Assembly (NCBI RefSeq): GCF_900520355.1
Contig: NZ_LS999521.1
Location: 2,728,001-2,792,000 of the forward strand
DNA length: 64,000 nucleotides
From: Acinetobacter calcoaceticus
GTDB lineage: Bacteria > Pseudomonadota > Gammaproteobacteria > Pseudomonadales > Moraxellaceae
Direction: 5' to 3'
Below, one piece after another: positions 19,885 to 28,757 of this stretch. Numbering within the stretch: the stretch's first letter is position 1; the number at the start of each line of letters is the position of its first letter. The notes below the pieces were generated by a model. It saw only the letters and a list, made by a program, of their open reading frames with translations, had not been told where the DNA came from and did no database searches. The translations under genes and the position numbers were made by a program.

Positions 19885-20872
19885 CACGAGCAGCCTCCCC
19901 AATATAAATTAAAAGTGAAAGAACAATAGCCAGACTAAAAAAACCTGAAATCGCTAGCCATGGTGCATCTAAATTATTTTTACCTTGGAGCAACAACTCC
20001 CCTAACGATGCTGCATCGGGTGGTAAGCCATAGCCTAAAAAATCAAGAGCAGTTAAGGCACTAATATTAGTGGTTAAAATAAATGGTAACTGGGACAAGC
20101 TCGAACTGATTGCATTCGGCAAAATATGCTTAAAAATAATAACGCGGTCAGTCACTCCTAACACTTGAGCTGCACGAACATAATCAAGCTGGCGAGCTTT
20201 CAAAAACTCTGCTCTGACAATCCCCACTAAAACTGTCCAGCCAAAAAACAACATAATAAAAAATAGCCAATATACGTTTGGAACAAACATGCTGACCAAA
20301 ATCATGACCATGAATAGCATGGGCAAGCCATTCCAGACTTCAACCAAACGTTGTCCCAATAAATCTACCCAGCCGCCATAGTAACCTTGAATGGCACCCA
20401 CAGTAATGCCAAATAAAGCAGAACAAAAAGTTAAGGCCAAACCAAAAAGCAAAGATACTCTTAAACCATAAAGAATACGGGCAAAAACATCCCTTCCCTG
20501 ATCGTCAGTTCCCAACCAGTTCTGCTTGGAGGGTGGTGATGGCACAGGAACTGCTAAATCTAAATTGGGAGTTTGATATGAAAATTTAATAAGTGGCCAG
20601 ACTGCCCATCCCTGAGCATTAATCAGTTCTTGCACAGCCGGATCTTTATAATCTGCTTCTGTTTCAAACACCCCACCAAACGTCGTTTCTGGATATGTCT
20701 TAAACACGGGAAAATAGTAAGAATCTTCATACTTCACCAGTAAGGGCTTATCGTTAGCAATCAACTCTGCTGCTAATGACAAAATCAAAATTAGACTAAA
20801 TAAAATAAAGCTGGCCCAACCTAATTTATGTTGTCTAAAACGTTGTAACCGTGTGCGCACAATCAAAGACAT
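19862..20872 (-). CDS. yejE: Oligopeptide ABC importer permease
   Basis: This is a 336-residue inner-membrane permease. After one N-terminal span it has a periplasmic insert (residues 40-130) containing FPVFKTYPETTFGGVFETEADY, typical of YejE. The permease core carries NWLGTDDQGRDVFARILYGLR and the coupling-loop motif YVRAAQVLGVTDRVIIFKHILPNA. The start codon shares its last base with the yejB stop region at 20872, and the 3' end overlaps yejF. It pairs with YejB to form the channel for peptides delivered by YejA. Confidence 0.92.
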   Translation of the reverse strand: MSLIVRTRLQRFRQHKLGWASFILFSLILILSLAAELIANDKPLLVKYEDSYYFPVFKTYPETTFGGVFETEADYKDPAVQELINAQGWAVWPLIKFSYQTPNLDLAVPVPSPPSKQNWLGTDDQGRDVFARILYGLRVSLLFGLALTFCSALFGITVGAIQGYYGGWVDLLGQRLVEVWNGLPMLFMVMILVSMFVPNVYWLFFIMLFFGWTVLVGIVRAEFLKARQLDYVRAAQVLGVTDRVIIFKHILPNAISSSLSQLPFILTTNISALTALDFLGYGLPPDAASLGELLLQGKNNLDAPWLAISGFFSLAIVLSLLIYIGEAARDAFDPRK

Positions 20873-21924
20873 TATTTGCCTCCTTGTGCGTCAAAGTGAA
20901 TTCGAGGATCAATCCATTGGTACAGCACATCACAAATGAGACGTAAAATTAGACTAAATAAAGTAAAGAAAAATAAGACACCAAAAATAACAGGATAATC
21001 CCGCTGGACAATTGCTTCAAAGCCTAATAATCCGACACCATCTAAATGAAAAATAATTTCTACAAACAGGTTACCCACAAAGAAAATACCCGCTAACACC
21101 TCTGGTAACCCTGCGAGCACGACTAAAATAGCATTACGAAATACGTGTCTATATAAGACTTGTTGACCATTTAACCCTTTTGCATAAGCAGCTAAAACGT
21201 AGGGTTTATTTAATTCTTCTAAAAATGAATATTTAGTTAAATACGTTAAACTGGCAAAACCACCTAATACCATCGTAATAAGTGGCAAAGTCATATGCCA
21301 TAAATAGTCGGTAACTTTGCCCCAAAGACTGAGTTGATGAAAATTATCTGAAACAAGATTTTGTAATGGAAACCATTGAAAATAAGAGCCGCCTGCAAAA
21401 AAAACAATCAACAAAATGGCAAATACAAAACTGGGTACAGCATATCCCACCACAAGAACTAAAGAAGTTGAGCGATCAAACCATGAACCTTGTTGTCTTG
21501 CCTTCTTAATACCAAGCGGAATCGAAATTAAATAAATCAGAAAAGTACTTATCAGCCCCAATGAAATAGAAACAGGCATTTTGTCCCACAACAATTGCAC
21601 GACTGGTTTATCTTTAAAAAAACTTTGTCCAAAATCTAAAGTTAAATAGCCTTTTAACATGAGAAAAAACCGTTCAGGAGCAGAATGATCAAAACCATAC
21701 TGCGCCTTAATTTGTTCAACCATTTCAGGGCTTAGACCTTGAGCACCTTGATAATAAGTTTCTGAACTTAAGGCACGCCCGATTCCCAAATCGCTTTGTG
21801 CCTGATGTATTGCTTGCTCAACTGGCCCACCTGGCGCAATTTGCACAACCACAAAGTTAATCAATAAAATGACAAATAACGTAGGAATAATTAAAAGAAG
21901 TCGCATGAGAATATATGAACCCAT
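20872..21924 (-). CDS. yejB: Oligopeptide ABC importer permease
   Basis: This is a 350-residue polytopic permease: an N-terminal span (LLLIIPTLFVILLINFVVVQ), then the family FVVVQIAPGGPVEQ block, and the coupling loop PYVLAAYAKGLNGQQVLYRHVFRNA near residue 245. The insert around residues 45-65 (GRALSSETYYQGAQGLSPEM) is a YejB trait distinguishing it from DppB and OppB. It is 31 bp after yejA and overlaps yejE by one base, an unbroken operon. Confidence 0.92.
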   Translation of the reverse strand: MGSYILMRLLLIIPTLFVILLINFVVVQIAPGGPVEQAIHQAQSDLGIGRALSSETYYQGAQGLSPEMVEQIKAQYGFDHSAPERFFLMLKGYLTLDFGQSFFKDKPVVQLLWDKMPVSISLGLISTFLIYLISIPLGIKKARQQGSWFDRSTSLVLVVGYAVPSFVFAILLIVFFAGGSYFQWFPLQNLVSDNFHQLSLWGKVTDYLWHMTLPLITMVLGGFASLTYLTKYSFLEELNKPYVLAAYAKGLNGQQVLYRHVFRNAILVVLAGLPEVLAGIFFVGNLFVEIIFHLDGVGLLGFEAIVQRDYPVIFGVLFFFTLFSLILRLICDVLYQWIDPRIHFDAQGGK

Positions 21925-21955
21925 ATAACAGGATTTCCTTTATGGCAGGTGCTTT

Positions 21956-23791
21956 TTATTGTTGATGTAAATACTTAGCAACTTTTTTGGCTTTGTTTGC
22001 ATCACTCCACCAATAATCTATTCCAGACGAAAGTGCTGGTTTAATTTTAGGTTGTTGATACATATTCCAATAAGCATACCAGTTTTCACCTTTACCATAA
22101 GTCGGAATTTGATAATAACCAGCCCTCAGCAATCGATCGAGAATACGAGTATAAATAATCTGTTGTTCACGATTTTTACTTGCAACGAGCTTGGAAATAA
22201 CTTGATCAATTACTGGGTTGCGAATTCCCGCATAATTGTAATTTCCATCCTGTGCTGCCGCCTTGCTCCCCCAAAACTGAGTCTGCTCATTGCCTGGATT
22301 GAGAGATTGCGGCAGATTCATGGTGGTCATATCAAAGTCATAACGGCGGGTACGTTCTAAATATTGCGGAGCGTCGACTTGTCGTAAATTAACATCAATG
22401 CCTAACTTTTTTAAGTTACGGACAAAAGGCATTAATGTTCGTTGTTTGCCATCCTGTTGAATTAAAAACTCAAGCTGAACTTTTTTACCTTCAGGCGTCA
22501 ACAACTGCCCATCTTTAACTTTATAGCCTGCTTGTATAAGCAGCTGCCGCGCAATTAATAAATTTTGACGGTTAAATCCACTCGCATCCGACACTGGATA
22601 TTTCCAGTCTGCTAAAACACCGTGCTGCATGGTTGGAGATAACTTGGGCAATAACGGTTTTAACAACTCTAATTCAGACTTGGAAGGTCGGCCCGTTGCT
22701 GCTAATTCGCTATTTTCAAAATAACTTTGAAGGCGTTGATATTGACCATAAAACAAAGCTTTATTCTGCCATTCAAAATCATAGGCATAGGTTAAGGCTT
22801 GTCTAAAACGAATATCATTTAAAGATTTACGTCGAGTGTTAAAGACATAACTTTCAGTTGCAATAGGGTTGTGGTGACGAAACTTATATTGAGCAACCAG
22901 TCCTGCTTTTACGGCTGGAAAACGATAATCTGTTACCCATTTTTTAGGGTTAGTTTCTTCATGCAAGGTGTATTGACCAGATTTAAATCCTTCAAAAGCA
23001 ATATCCCAATTTCGATAATAAACATATTTTAATCGGTCAAAATTATAACGTCCTTTATTAATAGGCAAATCTTTTGCCCAATAATTTGGGTTTCTTTTAT
23101 AACTAATGCTTCTACCCGGATCAATTCGTTCAACCACATAAGGTCCCGAGCCAATAATCGCTTGTAAAGTAATTCGGCTAAAATCCCTTGTTTCCCAATC
23201 TGCTTTTGAATAAATGGGTAAGGTTGCCAAAATGAATGGCATTTTAGGGTTGTGCGTAGATTTAAAACTAAACTTTACTTGATGGGCATTTATTACTTCT
23301 GTTTTTGCCAAATCGGCAAGGTACATCTGCAAACCTAAATTTGACTTAGTCTGATAGGCATCAAAACTAAATTTAACATCTGCTGCTGTAACAGGCTGTC
23401 CATTACTAAAACGCGCTTTAGGGTTTAAATAAAAAGTAACAGACTGTGTTTTTTCTGGATCATAAGTAACTTTCTCTGCCAAAAGAGGATATAAAACCCC
23501 GACCTCATCTAGCGATTGGGTCATTAAAGTATCAAAAAGATAATTAACGCCTTCTGTAGCATTCCCCTTACCATTCATACTATTGAGGTTATCAAAAGTT
23601 CCTTGAGCCGCCTGACTTAACAAGCCACCTTTAGATGCATGAGGGTTTGCATATGGCATAGCCATCATTCCTAAATATTTAGGCTTGGAATGAATCGCTA
23701 TATATGAGGTAGTTTGCTGTGCAGAAAAAACAGCATGAGAAACAACACTGAGCCCGACTAGCAGGCTCAGTTGAAAATATGATTTATGCAT
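21956..23791 (-). CDS. yejA: Periplasmic oligopeptide-binding protein
   Basis: This is a 611-residue extracellular solute-binding protein of family 5. It has a Sec signal peptide (LSLLVGLSVVSHAVFSA, no lipobox). SBP_bac_5 hallmarks include YPLLAEKVTYDPEKTQSVTFYL, KARFSNGQPVTAADVKFSFDA and FRQALTYAYDFEWQNKALF. It captures peptides and passes them to YejBE. It lies only 15 bp after the transglycosylase gene on the same strand, which suggests import of peptides freed during wall turnover, although this link is inferred from position alone. Confidence 0.92.
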   Translation of the reverse strand: MHKSYFQLSLLVGLSVVSHAVFSAQQTTSYIAIHSKPKYLGMMAMPYANPHASKGGLLSQAAQGTFDNLNSMNGKGNATEGVNYLFDTLMTQSLDEVGVLYPLLAEKVTYDPEKTQSVTFYLNPKARFSNGQPVTAADVKFSFDAYQTKSNLGLQMYLADLAKTEVINAHQVKFSFKSTHNPKMPFILATLPIYSKADWETRDFSRITLQAIIGSGPYVVERIDPGRSISYKRNPNYWAKDLPINKGRYNFDRLKYVYYRNWDIAFEGFKSGQYTLHEETNPKKWVTDYRFPAVKAGLVAQYKFRHHNPIATESYVFNTRRKSLNDIRFRQALTYAYDFEWQNKALFYGQYQRLQSYFENSELAATGRPSKSELELLKPLLPKLSPTMQHGVLADWKYPVSDASGFNRQNLLIARQLLIQAGYKVKDGQLLTPEGKKVQLEFLIQQDGKQRTLMPFVRNLKKLGIDVNLRQVDAPQYLERTRRYDFDMTTMNLPQSLNPGNEQTQFWGSKAAAQDGNYNYAGIRNPVIDQVISKLVASKNREQQIIYTRILDRLLRAGYYQIPTYGKGENWYAYWNMYQQPKIKPALSSGIDYWWSDANKAKKVAKYLHQQ

Positions 23792-23806
23792 AAGTTGCTA
23801 ATTATT

Positions 23807-26800
23807 TTATAAATTAGGTACTTTAATGACGTCGCCAATGCGAAGCTGAGTAGAAGGTGTCAAATCATTCAGCTCAGCCAAGAAATTGGTTTCTAAACCA
23901 TATTTGCTAGCAAGACCAATTAACGTATCACCACGCTTCACTTTGTATTCCACAACAGTTTTTGGAATCACAATATTTTGACCACGTTGTAAGTTAGCAC
24001 TTGCTTTTAATGCATTCATTTCAGCAAGTTCACGCACTGAAATACCCGCACGGCTCGCAATACTATTTAAAGACTCACCAGATTTAACAGTATATCTTTC
24101 AGTGTTTTTACCAGCCGCAACTGTTTTAGTTGACGACTTAGTATCAACTTTTGCTGTTTCAACGGTAGGCATATCACCTGTTAGCTTTAAACGTTGCCCT
24201 ACACGAACACTACTGTTACGCGAAAGACCATTTAATGCGGCAAGGTAGTCCAACTGCAAGTGGTGACGGTTAGCAATATTACCTAAGCTATCACCAGATT
24301 TGACTGTATAGGTCTCTGGTATTTCTTCTTTCGTATTTTTAGAAGGTTTACTTGATGCTTCTTCAACCGTACCTGTGAGTTTTAAACGTTGACCAGCACG
24401 TAAACCAGCACTACGAGACAAACCATTTAAGTCAGCCAAATAGCCTGTTTGCAAGTTATATTTACTCGCAATCGCATTTAGGCTGTCCCCAGACTGTACA
24501 ACGTATTGTTCCGGTACCCTTAGACCAGCAGGCACTTTTAAAGTTTGCCCAAGCTGTACATAACTACTCGTTTTTAAGTTATTTAACTCGGCTAACTCGG
24601 CTAGGCTAATTTTTGATTTAGTTGCAATACTCGATAAAGTATCACCACGTTGTACTTTATAGCCTTCTGTTTTATAAGAAACACTTAGCGTCGCTTTCTC
24701 AGATTTATTAGACGTCTTAGTTTCAGCAACTTCATCTACCGAAATATCTTGTGTAGGCACATTAATTTTTTGGCCTACCATCAAGTTACTGCCCGCAGTT
24801 AAACCTGGAGTTAATTCAGCAAGCTCCTGATTAGAGAGTGCATAACGGTCTGCAATCAATTTAAGGTATTCACCACGCTTCACAGTATAGCTTTTAGTTG
24901 CTATACGTCGTGCATTTGCCTGAGCCACTTTCGGCTCCGCTTTCGCACTTGAGCGGCTATTCTTCGGCTCTTTCAACTGTAGCTTTTGCCCAACAAATAG
25001 GCCATCGGTCACTGATAAATCGTTATATTCAGCCAATTGTTTGACTGACAAATTAAACTGGTTAGCAACACCGCTTAAGCTGTCGTTAGCCTCCACTACA
25101 TATACATCTGGTTTAGCCGTACTTTTCGAAGTACTTTGAGTTTCTTGTGGTTTCGCATCATAAAGATAAAGACTAGTTCCTACAAACAAAGTCTTTTCTG
25201 GATCAATCTGGTTCCACTTAGCCACATCACGCCAGTTCACACCATTCTTCATGGCAATCACGGCTAAAGTATCACCTGGCTGAATTGTATAAGTACTACG
25301 CTTACCTTTAGGCTGTACAACTACAACATCAGTATCAGTTTTGATATAAGGCTTATCTTTATTACGTTGCCCATCTTCAGAGCTAGCTACAGTCGCATCT
25401 TCAGCTAAAGTTTTTGGATAAGCAAAACCTCTACTTACCTCTTTACCTTGTTGCTCTGCAACTGACTGGCTCGTCTGAATTGCGGTTAACCTAATTTTGC
25501 CATCATAAGGATCGACAATTTCAGTTCCTTGCGGCGCAATTGCTTTTAATTCAGCAACGACTTGATCTTTCTCTGCTTGAGTTGCTTGCGGTTGTAAAGC
25601 TTGATCTACAGTTTCTTTTGCGCCTTCAGCACGAACTGCAGCTAAAATCTTTTCACGTTCAGAAGCCGAAATTGGTGGCTCCATTTTAACAGGCTGCTTA
25701 ATATTAGCTGCATTAGTGACAGCTACAGGAATACGCGGCGCACTCGGTACATCTGCCGATGCGGCAAAGGCAGCCAACGCATCTGAACCACGTGGTGTAG
25801 ATTTTGAAGTCGTTGAACTATTCTTCACAGGTGAAGACGGTTTAACTGGCTGAACTTGCGTTGTAGGAGTTGTTTTTGTTGTTACTGTAGTCGAAGGGCT
25901 AACCGTAGGTGTAGACGGCGAAGTTACATTTGCCCACCAACCTGAGCCACCACCCGTTTTTTTCCCTTTTAATTTATTATCAATTGAAGGACTTAAATCT
26001 GCTGGAAGCAAAATACGCATTGGACTTGCAGGGTCCACTGCTTCACCACGATATCCTGGGTTTAATGCATAAAGTTCTGAACGGCTTAATCCTGCTACAG
26101 AAGCAATTTCATTTAAAGTTAAAGGCGCAGATAAAGTCACTTCACGGAAATGGGGTCTATTTGCAATAGGCGGTAGTTCTACACCATAAGCTTTTGGATT
26201 TTTAATAATTTGAGCAACAGCTAAGAAACGTGGAACATAGTTCATCGTTTCTTGAGGTAATTTTAGTGACCAATAGTCAGTTGGTAAACCCGCAGCTCGG
26301 TTACGGTTAATCGCCTGTTGAATACGTCCCGGGCCAGCATTATAGGCAGCCAAAGCAAGTTCCCAAGAACCGAATTGATTATAAAGGCTTCCTAAAAATT
26401 CATAAGCTGCACGAGTCGACTCAACCACATCGCGGCGCCCATCATACATACCTGTTTGCTTTAAGCCATAAATACGACCAGTACTTGGAATAAATTGCCA
26501 TAGCCCTGCTGCTGCTGCACTACTTGTTGCAGCTGGGTCATAAGAACTTTCAATTACGGGTAATAACGCAAGTTCAGTTGGCAGTCCACGGCGCTCAGCT
26601 TCTTTCACCGTATGGTACAAATAACGACTGGCACGAGCACTCAAGCGATCGAGGTAAGGCTGACGAGAAATAAACCAGCTACGCTGAGCTTCAATACGTG
26701 AATCCCAATGATTCAAGTCCATTTTGAAACCAACAGACATACGCTTCCAGACATCACCGTGCTTTAAAATAAGCAGACGATCACCTTCTACAGCACGCAT

Positions 26801-27016
26801 ATCAGTTGCTGAAAGTAGGTCTTCTAAAGAGTCAAGACTACTTGCATCTAAATAACCTGCACCACTGACCTGTTTCGATTTAGAGGTTTTTGCAGATTGC
26901 GGAGTCGATGAACAGCCTGTTGTAATACCCAACGCAGCTAAAGCAGAGCTAAGTACGGTAATTTTGAACAATGATGCCGCAGATGGCTGCCACACAAATG
27001 TGGTTGGTTTATACAT
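23807..27016 (-). CDS. mltD: MltD-type lytic transglycosylase lipoprotein with many LysM repeats
   Basis: It cleaves peptidoglycan glycan strands. The start is chosen at 27016 (MYKPTTFV), with GGAAG five bases ahead; the frame extends further but without a ribosome-binding site. A hydrophobic leader ends in GITTGC, a lipobox-like site. The SLT domain follows, with ALLPVIESSYDP (catalytic Glu), SAAAAGLWQFIPSTGR and LALAAYNAGPGR. A degenerate LysM-like segment and a Ser/Thr/Pro-rich low-complexity linker come next, then eight LysM repeats, each beginning like YTVKSGDSLGNIA and ending like VGQRLKL. E. coli MltD has two LysM domains, so this C-terminus is greatly enlarged. yejABEF follows directly. 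Confidence 0.9.
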   Translation of the reverse strand: MYKPTTFVWQPSAASLFKITVLSSALAALGITTGCSSTPQSAKTSKSKQVSGAGYLDASSLDSLEDLLSATDMRAVEGDRLLILKHGDVWKRMSVGFKMDLNHWDSRIEAQRSWFISRQPYLDRLSARASRYLYHTVKEAERRGLPTELALLPVIESSYDPAATSSAAAAGLWQFIPSTGRIYGLKQTGMYDGRRDVVESTRAAYEFLGSLYNQFGSWELALAAYNAGPGRIQQAINRNRAAGLPTDYWSLKLPQETMNYVPRFLAVAQIIKNPKAYGVELPPIANRPHFREVTLSAPLTLNEIASVAGLSRSELYALNPGYRGEAVDPASPMRILLPADLSPSIDNKLKGKKTGGGSGWWANVTSPSTPTVSPSTTVTTKTTPTTQVQPVKPSSPVKNSSTTSKSTPRGSDALAAFAASADVPSAPRIPVAVTNAANIKQPVKMEPPISASEREKILAAVRAEGAKETVDQALQPQATQAEKDQVVAELKAIAPQGTEIVDPYDGKIRLTAIQTSQSVAEQQGKEVSRGFAYPKTLAEDATVASSEDGQRNKDKPYIKTDTDVVVVQPKGKRSTYTIQPGDTLAVIAMKNGVNWRDVAKWNQIDPEKTLFVGTSLYLYDAKPQETQSTSKSTAKPDVYVVEANDSLSGVANQFNLSVKQLAEYNDLSVTDGLFVGQKLQLKEPKNSRSSAKAEPKVAQANARRIATKSYTVKRGEYLKLIADRYALSNQELAELTPGLTAGSNLMVGQKINVPTQDISVDEVAETKTSNKSEKATLSVSYKTEGYKVQRGDTLSSIATKSKISLAELAELNNLKTSSYVQLGQTLKVPAGLRVPEQYVVQSGDSLNAIASKYNLQTGYLADLNGLSRSAGLRAGQRLKLTGTVEEASSKPSKNTKEEIPETYTVKSGDSLGNIANRHHLQLDYLAALNGLSRNSSVRVGQRLKLTGDMPTVETAKVDTKSSTKTVAAGKNTERYTVKSGESLNSIASRAGISVRELAEMNALKASANLQRGQNIVIPKTVVEYKVKRGDTLIGLASKYGLETNFLAELNDLTPSTQLRIGDVIKVPNL

Positions 27017-27249
27017 AAAAACTTCCAAACAACTCGCGTAATATTTTTTGGGGGTCTGCCGACAAACCCTAGGTCTTCGATGCCATTGTAGTAAAGCGTG
27101 CAAGATAGACAAGGCAATAAGTTAATGTCATTTGCATGGAAATGTTACAAGAAATTAAAAAAACCTTGCTTTGTTACGATGGAACCGAACTTTTTGCGTA
27201 TACAATACACCATATTCAGTTCTTTTTCTTTTAGTTTAGGTTTCGATTT

Positions 27250-28635
27250 ATGTCTCAAACAATCACACTGTATGTTGATGGTGCATGTCGCGGCAATCCG
27301 GGTTTAGGTGGTTGGGGCGCATATGTCATTACCGAGCAGGGTGAACATAAATTATTTGGCGGTGAACCGGATACAACCAATAACCGCATGGAGCTCACTG
27401 CTGCGATTGAAGGCGTTGCATTTTGCCCAACCGATGCTCATTTAATTATCTGGACAGATTCAAATTATGTGAAGCAAGGGATTACTGAATGGATTCATGG
27501 CTGGAAAAAGAAAAACTGGAAGGATGTAAAAAATCCTGACCTTTGGCAAAAATTAGATGCTGTCTGTGCAGGTCGAAATATTGAGTGGCATTGGATTAAA
27601 GGCCATGCTGGACATGCTGGCAACGAAATGGCCGATGAGCTTGCAAATATCGGAGCTGATCAAACTGCACTGCAAAAAAAAACAGTTCAAGCGACGGCCC
27701 TACAAGATATAAAAAAGCCTGAACAGGATTGGTTACTTGATGACCCCTTTGGGTTTGATATGGCAGAAGTAACCGAAGAAGATAATATTGATCTTGAACA
27801 GCCTGAAGAAGTTGAGATGATTATTGTGGACGAAAAAGTTATTGAAGTTGAACCTGCTGAGTCAAAAAGTAAGCAACCAATTAGTAATATTCATCCTCAA
27901 GTTGTTGTGACCGAAGCCAAACTAAAATTACAAGGGCCTCGACAACTGATTCTTGATACAGAAACCACTGGTTTTTATTTTCAAGATGGTGACCGCATTA
28001 TTGAAGTGGGCGCCATTGAAATGATTAACCGGAAGCTCACCGGTAGCTCGATTCATATTTATATTAACCCGCAAAAACCAGTGGGTGACTCAGAAAATAT
28101 CCATGGTATTAGTGATAATTTCTTAAAAGATAAACCGCTCTATGCAGAGATTGCCGATACGCTTTTTGATTATCTAAAAGGCGCAGAGATTATTGCCCAT
28201 AACGCAACCTTCGATATGAACTTCCTTGATATGGAGTTTAGACGCGCAGGCCTTCCCGCGCTTTCTGAAGTATGTGAGGTAACAGATACGTTAGCCTTAG
28301 CGAAAAGCAAGCATCCAGGACAAAAAAACTCGCTTGATGCCCTTGTAAGACGTTATGAAATTCCAGCACGTGACCGTACTTTCCACGGTGCATTACTCGA
28401 TGCTGAAATTCTTTCAGATGTTTACCTAGCAATGACAGGTGGGCAGGTTTCTTTTGATATAGATGCCTTATCTCAAAGTGAAAATAGCCTGAACACAGCA
28501 AATAAAACCAGAGTTCAAATTGAACTCCCCGTTATTCTTCCTTCCGAAGAAGAGCTAAATACACATGAGACTTGGGTCAAAGAATTTGAGAAAAAACATG
28601 GAGAACCTTGCCTTTTTGCAAAAATAAATTTTTGA
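27250..28635 (+). CDS. rnhA-dnaQ: Ribonuclease HI fused to DNA polymerase III epsilon subunit
   Basis: Two enzymes are joined in one 461-residue chain. Residues 1-145 are RNase HI, with catalytic D10 (YVDGACRGNPG), E48 (NRMELTAA), D70 (IWTDSNYVKQG) and D129 (GNEMADELA), which removes RNA from RNA-DNA hybrids. A 75-residue acidic linker follows. From about residue 230 comes the proofreading exonuclease: LILDTETTGF (D236, E238), IIAHNATFDMNFLD, and HGALLDAEIL. In E. coli these are adjacent divergent genes; here they are translationally fused, as I recall for other Acinetobacter. There is no frameshift or stop between the halves. It is the sole dnaQ candidate in the window. Confidence 0.93.
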   Translation: MSQTITLYVDGACRGNPGLGGWGAYVITEQGEHKLFGGEPDTTNNRMELTAAIEGVAFCPTDAHLIIWTDSNYVKQGITEWIHGWKKKNWKDVKNPDLWQKLDAVCAGRNIEWHWIKGHAGHAGNEMADELANIGADQTALQKKTVQATALQDIKKPEQDWLLDDPFGFDMAEVTEEDNIDLEQPEEVEMIIVDEKVIEVEPAESKSKQPISNIHPQVVVTEAKLKLQGPRQLILDTETTGFYFQDGDRIIEVGAIEMINRKLTGSSIHIYINPQKPVGDSENIHGISDNFLKDKPLYAEIADTLFDYLKGAEIIAHNATFDMNFLDMEFRRAGLPALSEVCEVTDTLALAKSKHPGQKNSLDALVRRYEIPARDRTFHGALLDAEILSDVYLAMTGGQVSFDIDALSQSENSLNTANKTRVQIELPVILPSEEELNTHETWVKEFEKKHGEPCLFAKINF

Positions 28636-28757
28636 TTCTTTAGCGTTTTTAGCTTTTCCCCTTTGTAAGTTAAGTTATATTAGTCACATAGATTTTTAGC
28701 TCAAATTATCGAGCACTACGAATATAACAATTGATTTTTTTGCAAAGGGGAACGTTT

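Noticed and set aside
24000..25400. Repeated nucleotide blocks that could look like a CRISPR or tandem array
   Set aside because: They are in-frame LysM domain repeats with diverged DNA and no constant short repeat.
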